A stretch of 58,403 nucleotides of DNA from Ruixingdingia sedimenti (GTDB taxonomy: Bacteria > Pseudomonadota > Alphaproteobacteria > Rhodobacterales > Rhodobacteraceae): assembly GCF_031432425.1 (NCBI RefSeq), contig NZ_JAVKPH010000026.1, forward strand, positions 1 to 58,403. The letters run 5' to 3'. The position numbers were made by a program, and so were the translations under genes. Shown one piece after another: positions 8,045 through 17,009 of the stretch. Within the stretch, counting starts at the first letter, position 1. Each line of letters begins with the position of its first letter. The notes beneath the pieces are model-generated. The model searched no databases. It worked only from the letters and a program-made list of their open reading frames with translations, and was not told the DNA's origin.

Positions 8045-8952
8045 CCCCCACCCCCGCTTCCGCGCATGGCGCCGGCCGCATTTCGGGCCGCAAGGGGATC
8101 ATCCTGGCCGGGGGTTCCGGCACGCGGCTCTATCCGATCACCATGGGGCTGTCGAAACAGCTTCTGCCGGTCTACGACAAGCCGATGATCTACTATCCGC
8201 TCAGCGCGCTGATGCTGGCCGGCATCCGCGAGATCGCGGTCATCACCACGCCCGAGGATCAGGCCCAGTTCCAGCGGCTTCTGGGCGACGGGGCCGAACT
8301 TGGCCTGCGTCTGTCCTATATCCCCCAGCCCTCGCCCGACGGGCTGGCGCAGGCCTATCTGCTGGCAGAGGATTTTCTCGCCGGTGCGCCTTCTGCGATG
8401 GTTCTGGGCGACAACATCTTCTTCGGCCACGGCCTGCCGCAACTGCTGGCCGAGGCCGATGCGCAGGCCCTGGGCGGCACGGTTTTCGGCTATCACGTGT
8501 CGGATCCCGAACGCTATGGCGTGGTGGAATTCGACGCCGAGGGCCGGGTGCGGTCCATCGTGGAAAAACCCGCCCGCCCGGCCTCGAACTATGCCGTGAC
8601 GGGGCTTTATTTCCTCGACGGCACGGCGCCCGCCAAGGCGCGGCAGGTCCAGCCCTCGGCGCGGGGGGAACTGGAAATCACCACGCTGCTGGAAATGTAT
8701 CTTGGCGAGGGCACGCTGGCGGTGAAACGGATGGGCCGGGGCTATGCCTGGCTCGACACCGGCACCCATGCCAGCCTGCTGGATGCGGGGAATTTCGTCC
8801 GCACCCTCGAACAGCGGCAGGGCATGCAGGTCGGCTGCCCCGAGGAAATCGCCCTGCAACAGGGATGGATCACGGCCGAGGCCCTGAAGGCGCGCGCGAG
8901 GATGTTCGCGAAGAACGAATACGGCAGATACCTCAACGCGCTGATGGGATGA
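8041..8952 (+). CDS. rfbA: Glucose-1-phosphate thymidylyltransferase
   Basis: A 303-residue enzyme making dTDP-glucose from dTTP and glucose-1-phosphate, the entry step to dTDP-rhamnose. The nucleotide-binding loop GIILAGGSGTRLYP, the catalytic-lysine region SKQLLPVYDKPMIYYP, VLGDNIFFGHG and FLDTGTH-like GYAWLDTGTHASLLDA are intact. The first ~16 residues before GRKGIILAGG are an extension beyond the usual RmlA start; the ATG at 8041 is kept because it overlaps the rfbD stop. It closes the four rml genes, ordered C, B, (methyltransferase, sulfotransferase), D, A. Confidence 0.95.
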   Translation: MTPTPASAHGAGRISGRKGIILAGGSGTRLYPITMGLSKQLLPVYDKPMIYYPLSALMLAGIREIAVITTPEDQAQFQRLLGDGAELGLRLSYIPQPSPDGLAQAYLLAEDFLAGAPSAMVLGDNIFFGHGLPQLLAEADAQALGGTVFGYHVSDPERYGVVEFDAEGRVRSIVEKPARPASNYAVTGLYFLDGTAPAKARQVQPSARGELEITTLLEMYLGEGTLAVKRMGRGYAWLDTGTHASLLDAGNFVRTLEQRQGMQVGCPEEIALQQGWITAEALKARARMFAKNEYGRYLNALMG

Positions 8953-8968
8953 TGGGAAGGCCGCCCCG

Positions 8969-9931
8969 ATGACCCGGTTGCCCGAAGCCCCGCCGCAGGC
9001 CGACACCCCCGAGGTGGTGATCCTGCTCGCGCTCTACAACGGGGCGCGGCATCTGGGGGCGCAACTGGAAAGCTTCTGCGCGCAGACCCATGCGCGCTGG
9101 TCGCTTCTGGTCAGCGACGATGGCTCGGACGACGACGGGCCCCGGATGATCCGCGACTTCGCCGCCGGACAGGCCGGGCGGCGCCATGTGCAACTGATCG
9201 AGGGGCCGCGCAGCGGCTTTGCCCAGAACTTCCTGCACCTGCTGCGCGTGGCCGGGCCCCTGCCGGGGATCGTCGCGCTGTCGGATCAGGACGACGTGTG
9301 GTTGCCCGAAAAGCTGGCCCGCGGCGTGGCGGCGCTGGCGGCGGTGCCCGAGGGCGTGCCCGCGCTCTATTGCAGCCACTGGTATATCTGCAACGCCGAT
9401 CTCAGCCGCCGCCTGATGCGCCGCCCGTTCCGCCGCCCGCCGTCCTTCGCCAATGCGCTGGTGCAGAACATGGCCAGCGGCAATTCCATCATGCTCAACC
9501 GCGCGGCGCTGGATCTGGTGCAGCAGGCCAGCCGGGAAAGCGCGGGCATCTTCTGCCATGACTGGTGGATCTACCAGATGGTCGCCGGGGCAGGGGGGCG
9601 GGTGATCTACGACCCGGCGCCGCAGGTCCTCTACCGCCAGCACGGCGGGAACATGATCGGCGCGAACCATACGCCGCTGGCGGGGCTGGTGCGGCTGCGC
9701 ATGGTGCTCAAGGGGCGGTACCGCGAATGGAACGCGCGCAATGTCACGGCGCTGATGGCCTCGCGCCAGCGGCTGACGCCGGAAAACCTGGCCCGGCTGA
9801 CCGATTTCGCCCGCGCGCGCAGCGCGGGCCCGGCCGAACGCTGGCGGCTTCTGCGCCGCGCCGGGGTCTACCGGCAGCAGATGGCGGGCAATCTCGCCTT
9901 CTGGATCGCCGCCGTGCTGGGCCGGATCTGA
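8969..9931 (+). CDS. Family 2 glycosyltransferase, probably a rhamnosyltransferase
   Basis: A 320-residue GT-A enzyme. It has the N-terminal nucleotide-sugar site VVILLALYNGARHL, VSDDGSDD at 49-55 and the metal-binding SDQDDVW at 105-111. The SDQDD form is characteristic of GT2 enzymes in rhamnan and O-antigen loci. FCHDWWIYQMVAGAGG matches the acceptor-site region of that group. It follows rfbA by 16 bases with a GGAAGG-like ribosome site, so it probably belongs to the same transcript. Acting at the inner leaflet, it would transfer rhamnose or another dTDP/UDP sugar; donor and linkage cannot be read. Confidence 0.88.
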   Translation: MTRLPEAPPQADTPEVVILLALYNGARHLGAQLESFCAQTHARWSLLVSDDGSDDDGPRMIRDFAAGQAGRRHVQLIEGPRSGFAQNFLHLLRVAGPLPGIVALSDQDDVWLPEKLARGVAALAAVPEGVPALYCSHWYICNADLSRRLMRRPFRRPPSFANALVQNMASGNSIMLNRAALDLVQQASRESAGIFCHDWWIYQMVAGAGGRVIYDPAPQVLYRQHGGNMIGANHTPLAGLVRLRMVLKGRYREWNARNVTALMASRQRLTPENLARLTDFARARSAGPAERWRLLRRAGVYRQQMAGNLAFWIAAVLGRI

Positions 9932-9944
9932 CCCGGCGCCGCGA

Positions 9945-9973
9945 TGGACAATGCCGGCGCGCTCGCATAAACA
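9945..9973 (+). promoter_or_regulatory. Possible sigma-70 promoter before the RgpF-like gene
   Basis: TGGACA (9945-9950) and TAAACA (9968-9973) are separated by 17 bases. The -35 is good (5 of 6 to TTGACA) and the -10 weak (3 of 6). It sits in the gap between two same-strand genes, leaving a leader of about 30 bases. Confidence 0.3.
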
Positions 9974-10009
9974 AACCCGGTTGATTTGGGTTCGCAAGGA
10001 CAGAACAGT

Positions 10010-11275
10010 ATGCTGAAGATTTTCCAGCGCATCCACATGGCGATGCTCTATCCGTTTGCGTTCACGGTCGTGTTTCTGCAATCGACGCGGGCTTGGTACA
10101 AGGCACTCGGAAAGAAGCCGAAAATCCATTTCGAGGCAGAGTATGCCGGCCAGCGCATCATGCTGCTGGCGCTTTACGAAAAGGGCGTGCTGCGGCCCGA
10201 CGTGATCCGCCTGCTACAGGCCGCCCGGGCTGCGGGGCTATACGTGCTGGCGGTCAACACGCTGAAACTGCGCGACCCCGAAAGCCTGCGGGGGCTGGCC
10301 GACTGCTATATCGAGCGTCCGAACTTCGGCCGCGATTTCGGCAGCTACAAGACCGGCTTCCTGCATCTGGCGAAACGCGGCTGGGACAAGACCTGCCCGC
10401 GGCTTCTGATGCTCAACGACAGCATCTATTTCTCGGAAGACCGCCTGCCGAAGTTCATCGACGACATGATGGGGTCGGACATCGAGGTTCTGGGCAGCAC
10501 CGAGAACTACGAGATCGAATATCACCTCGGGTCCTTCTGCATCGCCATGGCTGGGTCGATCCTGCGGAATGCCCTGTTCCGCAAATACTGGCGCCAATAC
10601 CGGCTGACCGACGTTCGCCCGCTGGTGATCCTGCGCGGCGAGATGCGGCTGTCGCGCACGCTCAAGCGGTGCGTGTCGGCGCCATCGGAGTTCTCGGCGC
10701 TTTACGGCACTTCGCGCTTCCTGACGGCGTTGCGCAACGACCCTTCCCTTGCGGATTTTACCATCCGCAACCGGCGGACCTCGGATCTAACCGGCTGGAA
10801 ACGGCTGTCGCCGGAGTTCATCTATAAATTCGTCCAGGACCGCTTTTTCATGCCGGTCTATGGGACGCGCGATCTGGAAGTCTCGATCGAAAGCCAGCTC
10901 GAAGAGCTGAACCAGAACGTCTACGTCAACGGGGTCGAGGATTTTCGGAACCTGCTGGAACGGCACTTGGTCGAAGGCTCGACCATGGAGACCGAAAAGC
11001 TCCATTCGCTGACGGTCGCGCTGCTGACCGAAATCTTCATGGACGGCAGCCAGATCCACCAGAACCCCACGGTGCTGCTGAAACTGGGGCTGCCGATCGT
11101 CAAGCTGGACGGGCTTTACCGGGGCATGTTCAACATCTTCGACATCGAGAACATCGTCCGCCAGATGACCCCGGCCGAGCGCGAGGAACTGCAACGCCTG
11201 CTGCTGGAACGGCCCTATGGCGGCACTACGCTGATCGGCTGGAAACGCGCGGCCTTCATGCGCGGGCTGATCTGA
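10010..11275 (+). CDS. RgpF-like rhamnan synthesis protein
   Basis: A 421-residue protein resembling the RgpF/rhamnan-synthesis family linked to assembling rhamnose polymers. Recognisable stretches are NFGRDFGSYKTGF, LMLNDSIYFSEDRLP and YHLGSFCIAM. Residues 10-30 are hydrophobic (MAMLYPFAFTVVFLQ), suggesting membrane attachment. ATG 10010 is preferred over an upstream TTG because AAGGA lies at 9996-10000. Spot GC is lower than in the rml operon (63% in 10681-10740 against 77% in 5701-5760). Together with dTDP-rhamnose synthesis next door, it supports a rhamnose-containing product. The enzymatic activity of the family is not settled, so the name gives a process rather than a reaction. Confidence 0.75.
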   Translation: MLKIFQRIHMAMLYPFAFTVVFLQSTRAWYKALGKKPKIHFEAEYAGQRIMLLALYEKGVLRPDVIRLLQAARAAGLYVLAVNTLKLRDPESLRGLADCYIERPNFGRDFGSYKTGFLHLAKRGWDKTCPRLLMLNDSIYFSEDRLPKFIDDMMGSDIEVLGSTENYEIEYHLGSFCIAMAGSILRNALFRKYWRQYRLTDVRPLVILRGEMRLSRTLKRCVSAPSEFSALYGTSRFLTALRNDPSLADFTIRNRRTSDLTGWKRLSPEFIYKFVQDRFFMPVYGTRDLEVSIESQLEELNQNVYVNGVEDFRNLLERHLVEGSTMETEKLHSLTVALLTEIFMDGSQIHQNPTVLLKLGLPIVKLDGLYRGMFNIFDIENIVRQMTPAEREELQRLLLERPYGGTTLIGWKRAAFMRGLI

Positions 11276-11298
11276 CCGGGCCCGCAACCCTGCAAGAG

Positions 11299-11327
11299 TT
11301 GCGCCGGGGGGCAAACCGAAATAGACT
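11299..11327 (+). promoter_or_regulatory. Possible sigma-70 promoter before sulfotransferase copy 2
   Basis: TTGCGC (11299-11304), a 17-base spacer, and TAGACT (11322-11327; 4 of 6 to TATAAT). The downstream ATG is 48 bases away. The -35 half is poor, so this is tentative. Confidence 0.25.
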
Positions 11328-11374
11328 TGAAGAAAGGGTCGCACAGCCCGACCTTCGCAAAGCAGGATAGTTTC

Positions 11375-12565
11375 ATGAGCATTCAGACAGTCTGGCTGCA
11401 TGTCGGCCACGGCAAGACGGGCAGCAGTTTTATCCAGTCGGCACTGGCCGCTTCTGTCCCGGTACTCGACGCGGTGGGGCTGCATTATCCCATTTACCGC
11501 CGTATTTACGACCGTGCTCGCGCGGGACATGTCAGCAGCGGTAACATGGCGCCCGAGGCGGGCGCGTTGCGGAACCTGCTGGATCGTGTGCCGACCCCGG
11601 CGGGTACTACGGACATCCTGTTGTCGAACGAGGGCTTGTTTCATGCGCTGTTCCGCAAGGAAAGGCTGATCGACGAGGTCAGAGAGGCCTTCCCCGGCGC
11701 GAAGATCAAGATGTTGCTGTTCATCCGCGACCCGATGGACCACATGATCTCCAGCTACCACCAGGCGGTGAAACGTTCGGGCTTCCTCGACAGTCTCGAT
11801 ACCTACAGCGAGAACTATTCGATCCCGAGCGCGGTTGTCGGTTTTCTCGACGCCGCTGCCGCAGAAGGGATAGAGTTGACGGTGCACAACTATTCGCGCC
11901 ATGCGGACGCGCTTTTGCCGCTGGTCGAAAAATGGCTTGGACTTGCGCCGGACGCGCTGGTGCGCCCACCCGTGGAACGGGTGAATCGGTCCATGACCAA
12001 TGCGGAACTGGAACTCCAGCGCGCCTTCACGCGCCATCTGGGCAAGGAATCGTCGCGCTTCATCAGTGATCCGCTATGCGACAGGCTGCCCGATGTGGAT
12101 TCGGAAACCCCGGGGATGTCTTCCGAGGGGCTGAAGCGGTTCCTCGACAGGATCGGTACGCTTCTGTCCGAGTTAAATGGAAAGGTGCCTGCCGACGAAG
12201 CCTATCGTATCGGCACCGAGGCCGATTATGCCGACATGCTCGCGGTGGGGAGGGAGGATTCGATGAATCTCTTTTCCAACGCGCAACTGGAGGTTCTGGC
12301 AGAGGCGATTGGCGCCCATATCAAGGCGCTTCAGGATCAGCTGACGATGCGGAGTCCGCGGCATTCGGATGCAACGGAGATCAAGAGTGCGTCGGCCGCA
12401 CCTGCCGAGATGACCAAGAAGGAACGCCAGGAACGCCAGCGCCAGCGCAGCCTGCGCATGGCGGCCAAGACGGAGCGGGAACGCAAGAAGGCGGAACGCG
12501 AAACCGCCAAGGCGGAGCGGGACGACCAGCGTTCGCCGCGGGGGCAGAGCAGCCCCGCCGCCTGA
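11375..12565 (+). CDS. Sulfotransferase-like P-loop protein, copy 2
   Basis: A 396-residue protein whose N-terminus holds the phosphosulfate-binding loop LHVGHGKTGSSFIQSAL. IKMLLFIRDPMDHMISSYHQ gives the strand-Arg-Asp-Pro and serine of the 3'-phosphate site. The last ~50 residues are a highly charged Lys/Arg/Glu helix (KKERQERQRQRSLRMAA), perhaps a coiled coil or a cationic tail that binds membrane or polysaccharide. ATG 11375 has AGGA 7 bases upstream. Base composition is the lowest in the locus (35 of 60 G+C in 11461-11520), suggesting separate acquisition. It ends at a strong shared terminator. Confidence 0.72.
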   Translation: MSIQTVWLHVGHGKTGSSFIQSALAASVPVLDAVGLHYPIYRRIYDRARAGHVSSGNMAPEAGALRNLLDRVPTPAGTTDILLSNEGLFHALFRKERLIDEVREAFPGAKIKMLLFIRDPMDHMISSYHQAVKRSGFLDSLDTYSENYSIPSAVVGFLDAAAAEGIELTVHNYSRHADALLPLVEKWLGLAPDALVRPPVERVNRSMTNAELELQRAFTRHLGKESSRFISDPLCDRLPDVDSETPGMSSEGLKRFLDRIGTLLSELNGKVPADEAYRIGTEADYADMLAVGREDSMNLFSNAQLEVLAEAIGAHIKALQDQLTMRSPRHSDATEIKSASAAPAEMTKKERQERQRQRSLRMAAKTERERKKAERETAKAERDDQRSPRGQSSPAA

Positions 12566-12592
12566 AACGGCGGCGCGCAGCGATGGATGCAA

Positions 12593-12618
12593 AAACGGGG
12601 GCCCTGTGGCCCCCGTTT
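12593..12618. terminator. Bidirectional intrinsic terminator
   Basis: A perfect 11-bp stem AAACGGGGGCC / GGCCCCCGTTT with a CTGT loop (12604-12607) lies between two convergent genes. A-rich bases on one side and T-rich on the other let it stop transcription from both directions. Confidence 0.85.
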
Positions 12619-12665
12619 CCATTTCCGCGCCTGGATGGAGGGCGGGGGCCGCCCACGCCAAGGGA

Positions 12666-13691
12666 TCAGTCCTTGTTGCCTGTCAGCTTCCTGATCCTGC
12701 TTTGCAGCCTGTCCACCTGATCCTGCAAGGAAAAGATCATTTGCAGCAGCATCTGGTCCACGACCCAGGGGCTGGCATCGACCGGCTTCTGTGGCTTGGT
12801 GCCCAAGGCGAACCCGGGTTGGCCCTTGCGTTCCAGCACGGCATTGATCTCTTCCATGTCGCGGCGGTTGCGGCGCAGGACCTCGGCCAGTTCGGCATCG
12901 GTGGGCAGCATCTTGTCGATCGGGGGCAGGCGCGAGGGCTCGTCAATATCGACGCCGGTCTTGCGCATGGCGCGCTGGAACTTGTCGGGCAGCACCGGAT
13001 CGACACTTTGCGAGTTGTAATAGGCCCACAGCGCCAGCACCTCGGGCGAGGGGGTTTCATAGACCCGCTGCGGCGCAATGCCTTCGGCCCCGATCTGGGT
13101 CAGGAAATCGGCAGAGACATCGCCGATCACGTCGAAATTGCGCAGGTTGAAATTCTTGCCGAACTGGGCTTCCCAGACGTCGACCGCCGGCGCGAAATGC
13201 AGAGAGCGCGAACGGACCCACTCCGCGAACGGCTTGACCGGGCCGGCATAGGTCTTGTGCTTGATGCCCCATTGCGCATAGGCGCTTTTCGCCCAGTGGT
13301 CGTGCCGGCGCACATAGCAGATGATACGGATGCCGACCCCGGTTTCCTCCAGCAGCTTGAGCGCATGGACCGCGGTCGCATTTTGCTGGAACAGGGCCTC
13401 GTTGCTCCAGACCGCGCGGGGGATGCCTTTGCTGGCCAGAAGCGTCATCTCGTCCCGAAGGACCTCGAACAGCTCCTTGTGGCGCCGTTCCAACTGGTCG
13501 GCCGCGAGAAGCAGGTTCACTTCCGACGGGGCCTGCCATTCATAGCGCGGGTTCTCGCTGCGTTCGAGAGCGTAACCCAAATAGCGGATGCCCTGATGGT
13601 CGAGCGCCTCGGAATTGTCGCCAAGCGTTTTCTGGATGGAGGACGTGCCGGTCTTTCCGTTGCCGATATGCACGATCAGTTCAGATTGCAT
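12666..13691 (-). CDS. Sulfotransferase-like P-loop protein, copy 3
   Basis: A 341-residue protein starting MQSELIVHIGNGKTGTSS, again the phosphosulfate loop (HIGNGKTGTSS, about 8-18). IRIICYVRRHDHWAKSAYAQ matches the 3'-phosphate strand with arginines and a following serine. The C-terminus is a predicted short coiled coil (QMIFSLQDQVDRLQSRIRKL). It lies 46 bases downstream of a family 4 glycosyltransferase on the same strand and ends at the shared terminator at 12593-12618. It is clearly related in plan to copies 1 and 2 but diverged, so these are family members rather than recent duplicates. The likely role is sulfation of the exported glycan. Confidence 0.72.
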   Translation of the reverse strand: MQSELIVHIGNGKTGTSSIQKTLGDNSEALDHQGIRYLGYALERSENPRYEWQAPSEVNLLLAADQLERRHKELFEVLRDEMTLLASKGIPRAVWSNEALFQQNATAVHALKLLEETGVGIRIICYVRRHDHWAKSAYAQWGIKHKTYAGPVKPFAEWVRSRSLHFAPAVDVWEAQFGKNFNLRNFDVIGDVSADFLTQIGAEGIAPQRVYETPSPEVLALWAYYNSQSVDPVLPDKFQRAMRKTGVDIDEPSRLPPIDKMLPTDAELAEVLRRNRRDMEEINAVLERKGQPGFALGTKPQKPVDASPWVVDQMLLQMIFSLQDQVDRLQSRIRKLTGNKD

Positions 13692-13737
13692 GCCGCCTTA
13701 CCTGTATCCGGGGCTTGGGTGCCCCGGTGTTGCTGGG

Positions 13738-14994
13738 TTAAACGAGGGCCAGATGCGCCGCCGCGCAATCCTCGTGCGAAAGCGGCGGGCTGATCCCCTG
13801 ATGCAACCTATCCCATTGCACTGTATCTGCTGCAACCGATTTCATCGTCTGGCCCCAGGCATGGGCATTGCCCACGTCCACATGTCGCCCGTTGACACCA
13901 TTCACCACCTTTTCGGCCATGCCGCCGATGTCGGATGCGATCACCGGGCGGCCGTGGGCAAACGCCTCCTGGATCACGAGGGGCGAGTTTTCCCACCAGA
14001 TCGAGGGCACCACCACCCAGTCGATGTTGCGCAGCCGGTCGGTCATCTGGCGCGGCTCGTAGGGGCCGATCCAGTAGAGCGTGCGTTCGGCCTCCAGTGG
14101 CGCGCGCAGGGCGTTGATGCGGTCCTGGAAGTCCTGGGTCTGCACGTCGAGGTTCGCGCCGTGGATTTCCAGCACGATCCCCTTGCGTTCGGTGCGCGTC
14201 ATGCCCGCAAGGCCGCGCAGCAGGATCTCGATCCCCTTGAACTGGTTGATCTGGCCGAAATAGGCGAACCGGTTGCGCGTCTCGCCGGGGGCCAGCGGGC
14301 GGGGGGGCAGGGGGTCGCGCCGGGGCTGGCCGTTCTCGATCGTCACGATCCGTTCGGGCGCGAGGCCCCAGTCGATATACCGCTGGCGCAGGAAATCCGA
14401 GGGTGCGACGAACTGGTCCACCAGATCGAAATACTTGACGAAGAAATGCCGCCGCAGCCAGAAATCCTCGGGCGTCTTGTCGGGAAAGCACTGGTGGCAA
14501 TCGTCGTAGCCCGAGGCATAGCACAGCCGGTTGGTGCCGGTTTTCACCATCTGGCCGGAATTGGCGCAGATCGCGATATATTCGTGCAGCGTCATCACCA
14601 GCTTGATCGAGGGGTCGATCTTCTTGATGATGCGCAGGAATTCCAGCCCCATGAACACATAGTGGTGGACATGCACCACGGTGGGTTTCAGCGTCTGGAT
14701 CAGTTCGGTGAAATAGCCGTGCAGTTCGAACTGGTTGAGCGCCTTCATCTCGTGAAAGCTGCGCATGCCCTGTTCCCACAGGAATTCGTTTTCCCGCCGG
14801 TGGACGATGCGCCCGCTCGGCCCGCGGCCGCGTTCGGCGCGGGCAAGGAACCATGTCGCCTCCACCCCCGGGGCGGCGCTGTAGGCCCTGTGCAGGTTGT
14901 AGGCGGCCAGTTCCCCGCCGCCCTTGGAAAAGTCGGGGTGGCCATGCGCGATGGTCAGGATGCGATGTGCGGTCATGTCTCGGGCGGCCTTCAT
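13738..14994 (-). CDS. Family 4 glycosyltransferase (GT-B fold)
   Basis: A 418-residue enzyme. The N-terminal domain begins RILTIAHGHPDFSKGGGELA, with the glycine-rich loop of GT4 enzymes. The C-terminal donor domain starts near NRFAYFGQINQFKGIEILL and contains PSIWWENSPLVIQEAFAHG, the ExxxxxxxE catalytic/donor motif. A cluster of cysteines (CYASGYDDCHQCFP) in the middle is a recurrent insertion in some capsule GT4 enzymes. The start at 14994 overlaps the preceding gene's stop (ATGA), which decides it over a second Met six codons later. It acts in the cytoplasm on the growing polysaccharide. Confidence 0.87.
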   Translation of the reverse strand: MKAARDMTAHRILTIAHGHPDFSKGGGELAAYNLHRAYSAAPGVEATWFLARAERGRGPSGRIVHRRENEFLWEQGMRSFHEMKALNQFELHGYFTELIQTLKPTVVHVHHYVFMGLEFLRIIKKIDPSIKLVMTLHEYIAICANSGQMVKTGTNRLCYASGYDDCHQCFPDKTPEDFWLRRHFFVKYFDLVDQFVAPSDFLRQRYIDWGLAPERIVTIENGQPRRDPLPPRPLAPGETRNRFAYFGQINQFKGIEILLRGLAGMTRTERKGIVLEIHGANLDVQTQDFQDRINALRAPLEAERTLYWIGPYEPRQMTDRLRNIDWVVVPSIWWENSPLVIQEAFAHGRPVIASDIGGMAEKVVNGVNGRHVDVGNAHAWGQTMKSVAADTVQWDRLHQGISPPLSHEDCAAAHLALV

Positions 14995-17009
14995 TGCTGC
15001 GGCGCGGCGCCGTCGGCGCCGAGGTATTTGCGCCACCGGACCTGGTGGCGGGCGGCGTTGGTCAGCGTCACGCGCAGGCGGAAACTGTCCTCGCCGAGCA
15101 GGCGGAAGGATTGCCGTTCCAGATGCACCAGCTGCGCCTCCGGCAGGTAGGCGACGGCCAGCCCCGCATCGCGCAGCGCGAGGCAGAGATCCGAATCCTC
15201 GTAGTCGCCGATCACATAGCCGGTGTCCCAGCCCCCGATCCGGTCCAGCGTCGCGCGCGTGATCAGCACGCAGGCCCCGGTGATCAGCGGCGTGCGCACC
15301 GGGCCGGTGTTGTCGTCCATGGCCGGGTCGAAGCCCATGCGGGGATGGTGGTTGATCCAGATCCCCAGATGTTCGTGCCAGCGGTTGACCATGCCGGCAT
15401 GCTGGATCCCGCCGTCGGCAAAGACCAGCCGGGGCCCGACGGCGCCGATGTCGGGTTCGTCGTCCAGCACGCGGACCAGCTTTTGCAGCCAGCCCGGCCC
15501 GGCCGGAAAGACATCGCTGTTCATGAACAGCATGTAGTCGCCCCGCGCCACCCTGGCGCCCAGGTTGTTCGCGCCCGAAAAGCCGCGGTTCACCTGACCC
15601 CAGATCCAGCGGAAGGGCATGCCGTAGATCTTGAACAACTCGTCCGCCTGACTGCGGAAGGGCTCCACCAGCCGGGGATCGTCGATGACATAGATCAACT
15701 CGGCGTTGCGGCGCAGCCAGGGATCGTCGATGAATTCCAGCAACTGGTGTTCCACGAAATCCGTCCGGCCATAGAGCGGGATGATGATGGACACCAGCGG
15801 CGCATCGGGCAGTTCGCCCTGATCCACCGACAGGATGTCATAGCGGTCCCACTGCGCCTGTTGCAGCGCCAGTGCCCGCGACAGGATCGGCACGTCGAAG
15901 AATTCCGCGCGCTTGACCAGATCGGTCATCGGCGTCTCGATGGTGGCGAGGCGCTTGCAGATCTCTTTCACGTCGGACACCAGCGGCGATGCCGCCATCC
16001 GCGCCAGCGGCCAGGCGCCCTCCTGCGAAACTGCCCAGATGGCCAGCACATTGCCCGGGCGCGCCTCGGGCAGATGGGCGAAGAAGCCGACATGGGCGTC
16101 GGTTGCCGGAATGTCGGGGAACGCGGTCAGCACGTCCAGCCGGTAGCGGCGATACCCGCCGTGGAGCGTCTGCACATGGCCCTGATCGTCCTCGAGCCAG
16201 ACATGCACGTCGGGCGCATGCAGCACCCAGCCGCTGGCCATGCCGCCCACCTCGTCCGCAGTGGCGCAGGCGATGTCGAAATGCGCCCGCGCCCGCGACG
16301 GCGGGGCGCCGCGCACCGGCGGGATCGCGGCGCGCAGCGATTTCCAGATCGGCGAGCCGGGAGGTTCGGAGGTGAAGATATCCAAAAGCCGGTCGGCGAT
16401 CACGCCAAAGGCGAAGCTGTTGAAGGGCAGCTTGTTGGGCCGCAGCGTGTCGCTCCGCTCTGGGTCCATCCCCGGGACGGTCCAGGTCAGTTCCACCGGG
16501 TCGTCCGGGCCCGCCCGCCCGATCAGCACGAAGCCGGTGGTGTCCGGGTCGAGCGGTTCCTCGTCGTCGGCCAATGCGTAGGACTTGACGACATCGGGCC
16601 GTTCCATCGGGAAGGCTTCGGTCCTGATCGCCACGCCGTTCGAGGCGAGCCCCGGCACCAGCCCCGGCATCGTGCACCAGCCGACCGCGACCAGCAGCGT
16701 ATCGCAACGGTAGAAGTAATCGAGCTTGAAATGCCGCAACGCGCCCGTGTCGGGCAGAGCAAAGACCAGGGGGGCCTGGGCCGGATCGGGGCGCGGCGGC
16801 GGTTCGTCGGCTTCTTGCGATTCGCTTGCGGGCGGGATCTCCGGCGCTGCTTGCGGTTCCGGCTCGATCTCCGGCCCGGGTTCGTCGGCGTCGGGGGGAG
16901 GCACCGTTTCAGTAACTTCGACCTGGAAGAGCGTAAGGTCGTGCCGGGACTCAGGGGGATGCTCGGTATCGCGATTCTTCCACCCGCGGAACAGGTCAGG
17001 TGCCTTCAT
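14991..17009 (-). CDS. Large family 2 glycosyltransferase with N-terminal accessory region
   Basis: A 672-residue protein. Residues ~20-85 are acidic and Pro/Glu-rich, probably a flexible linker. About 90-380 form an unrecognised region with several Trp/Asp-rich segments. The C-terminal ~280 residues are a GT2 domain: PLVSIIIPLYGRTDF, RGFSGANNLGA, DYMLFMNSDVFP (metal site) and GDYEDSDLCLALRDAG (catalytic acid). The start is fixed by an in-frame TGA directly upstream of the ATG. A good promoter lies at 17126-17154. It heads a minus-strand unit with the GT4 and sulfotransferase copy 3. Donor and acceptor are unknown. Confidence 0.85.
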   Translation of the reverse strand: MKAPDLFRGWKNRDTEHPPESRHDLTLFQVEVTETVPPPDADEPGPEIEPEPQAAPEIPPASESQEADEPPPRPDPAQAPLVFALPDTGALRHFKLDYFYRCDTLLVAVGWCTMPGLVPGLASNGVAIRTEAFPMERPDVVKSYALADDEEPLDPDTTGFVLIGRAGPDDPVELTWTVPGMDPERSDTLRPNKLPFNSFAFGVIADRLLDIFTSEPPGSPIWKSLRAAIPPVRGAPPSRARAHFDIACATADEVGGMASGWVLHAPDVHVWLEDDQGHVQTLHGGYRRYRLDVLTAFPDIPATDAHVGFFAHLPEARPGNVLAIWAVSQEGAWPLARMAASPLVSDVKEICKRLATIETPMTDLVKRAEFFDVPILSRALALQQAQWDRYDILSVDQGELPDAPLVSIIIPLYGRTDFVEHQLLEFIDDPWLRRNAELIYVIDDPRLVEPFRSQADELFKIYGMPFRWIWGQVNRGFSGANNLGARVARGDYMLFMNSDVFPAGPGWLQKLVRVLDDEPDIGAVGPRLVFADGGIQHAGMVNRWHEHLGIWINHHPRMGFDPAMDDNTGPVRTPLITGACVLITRATLDRIGGWDTGYVIGDYEDSDLCLALRDAGLAVAYLPEAQLVHLERQSFRLLGEDSFRLRVTLTNAARHQVRWRKYLGADGAAPQQ

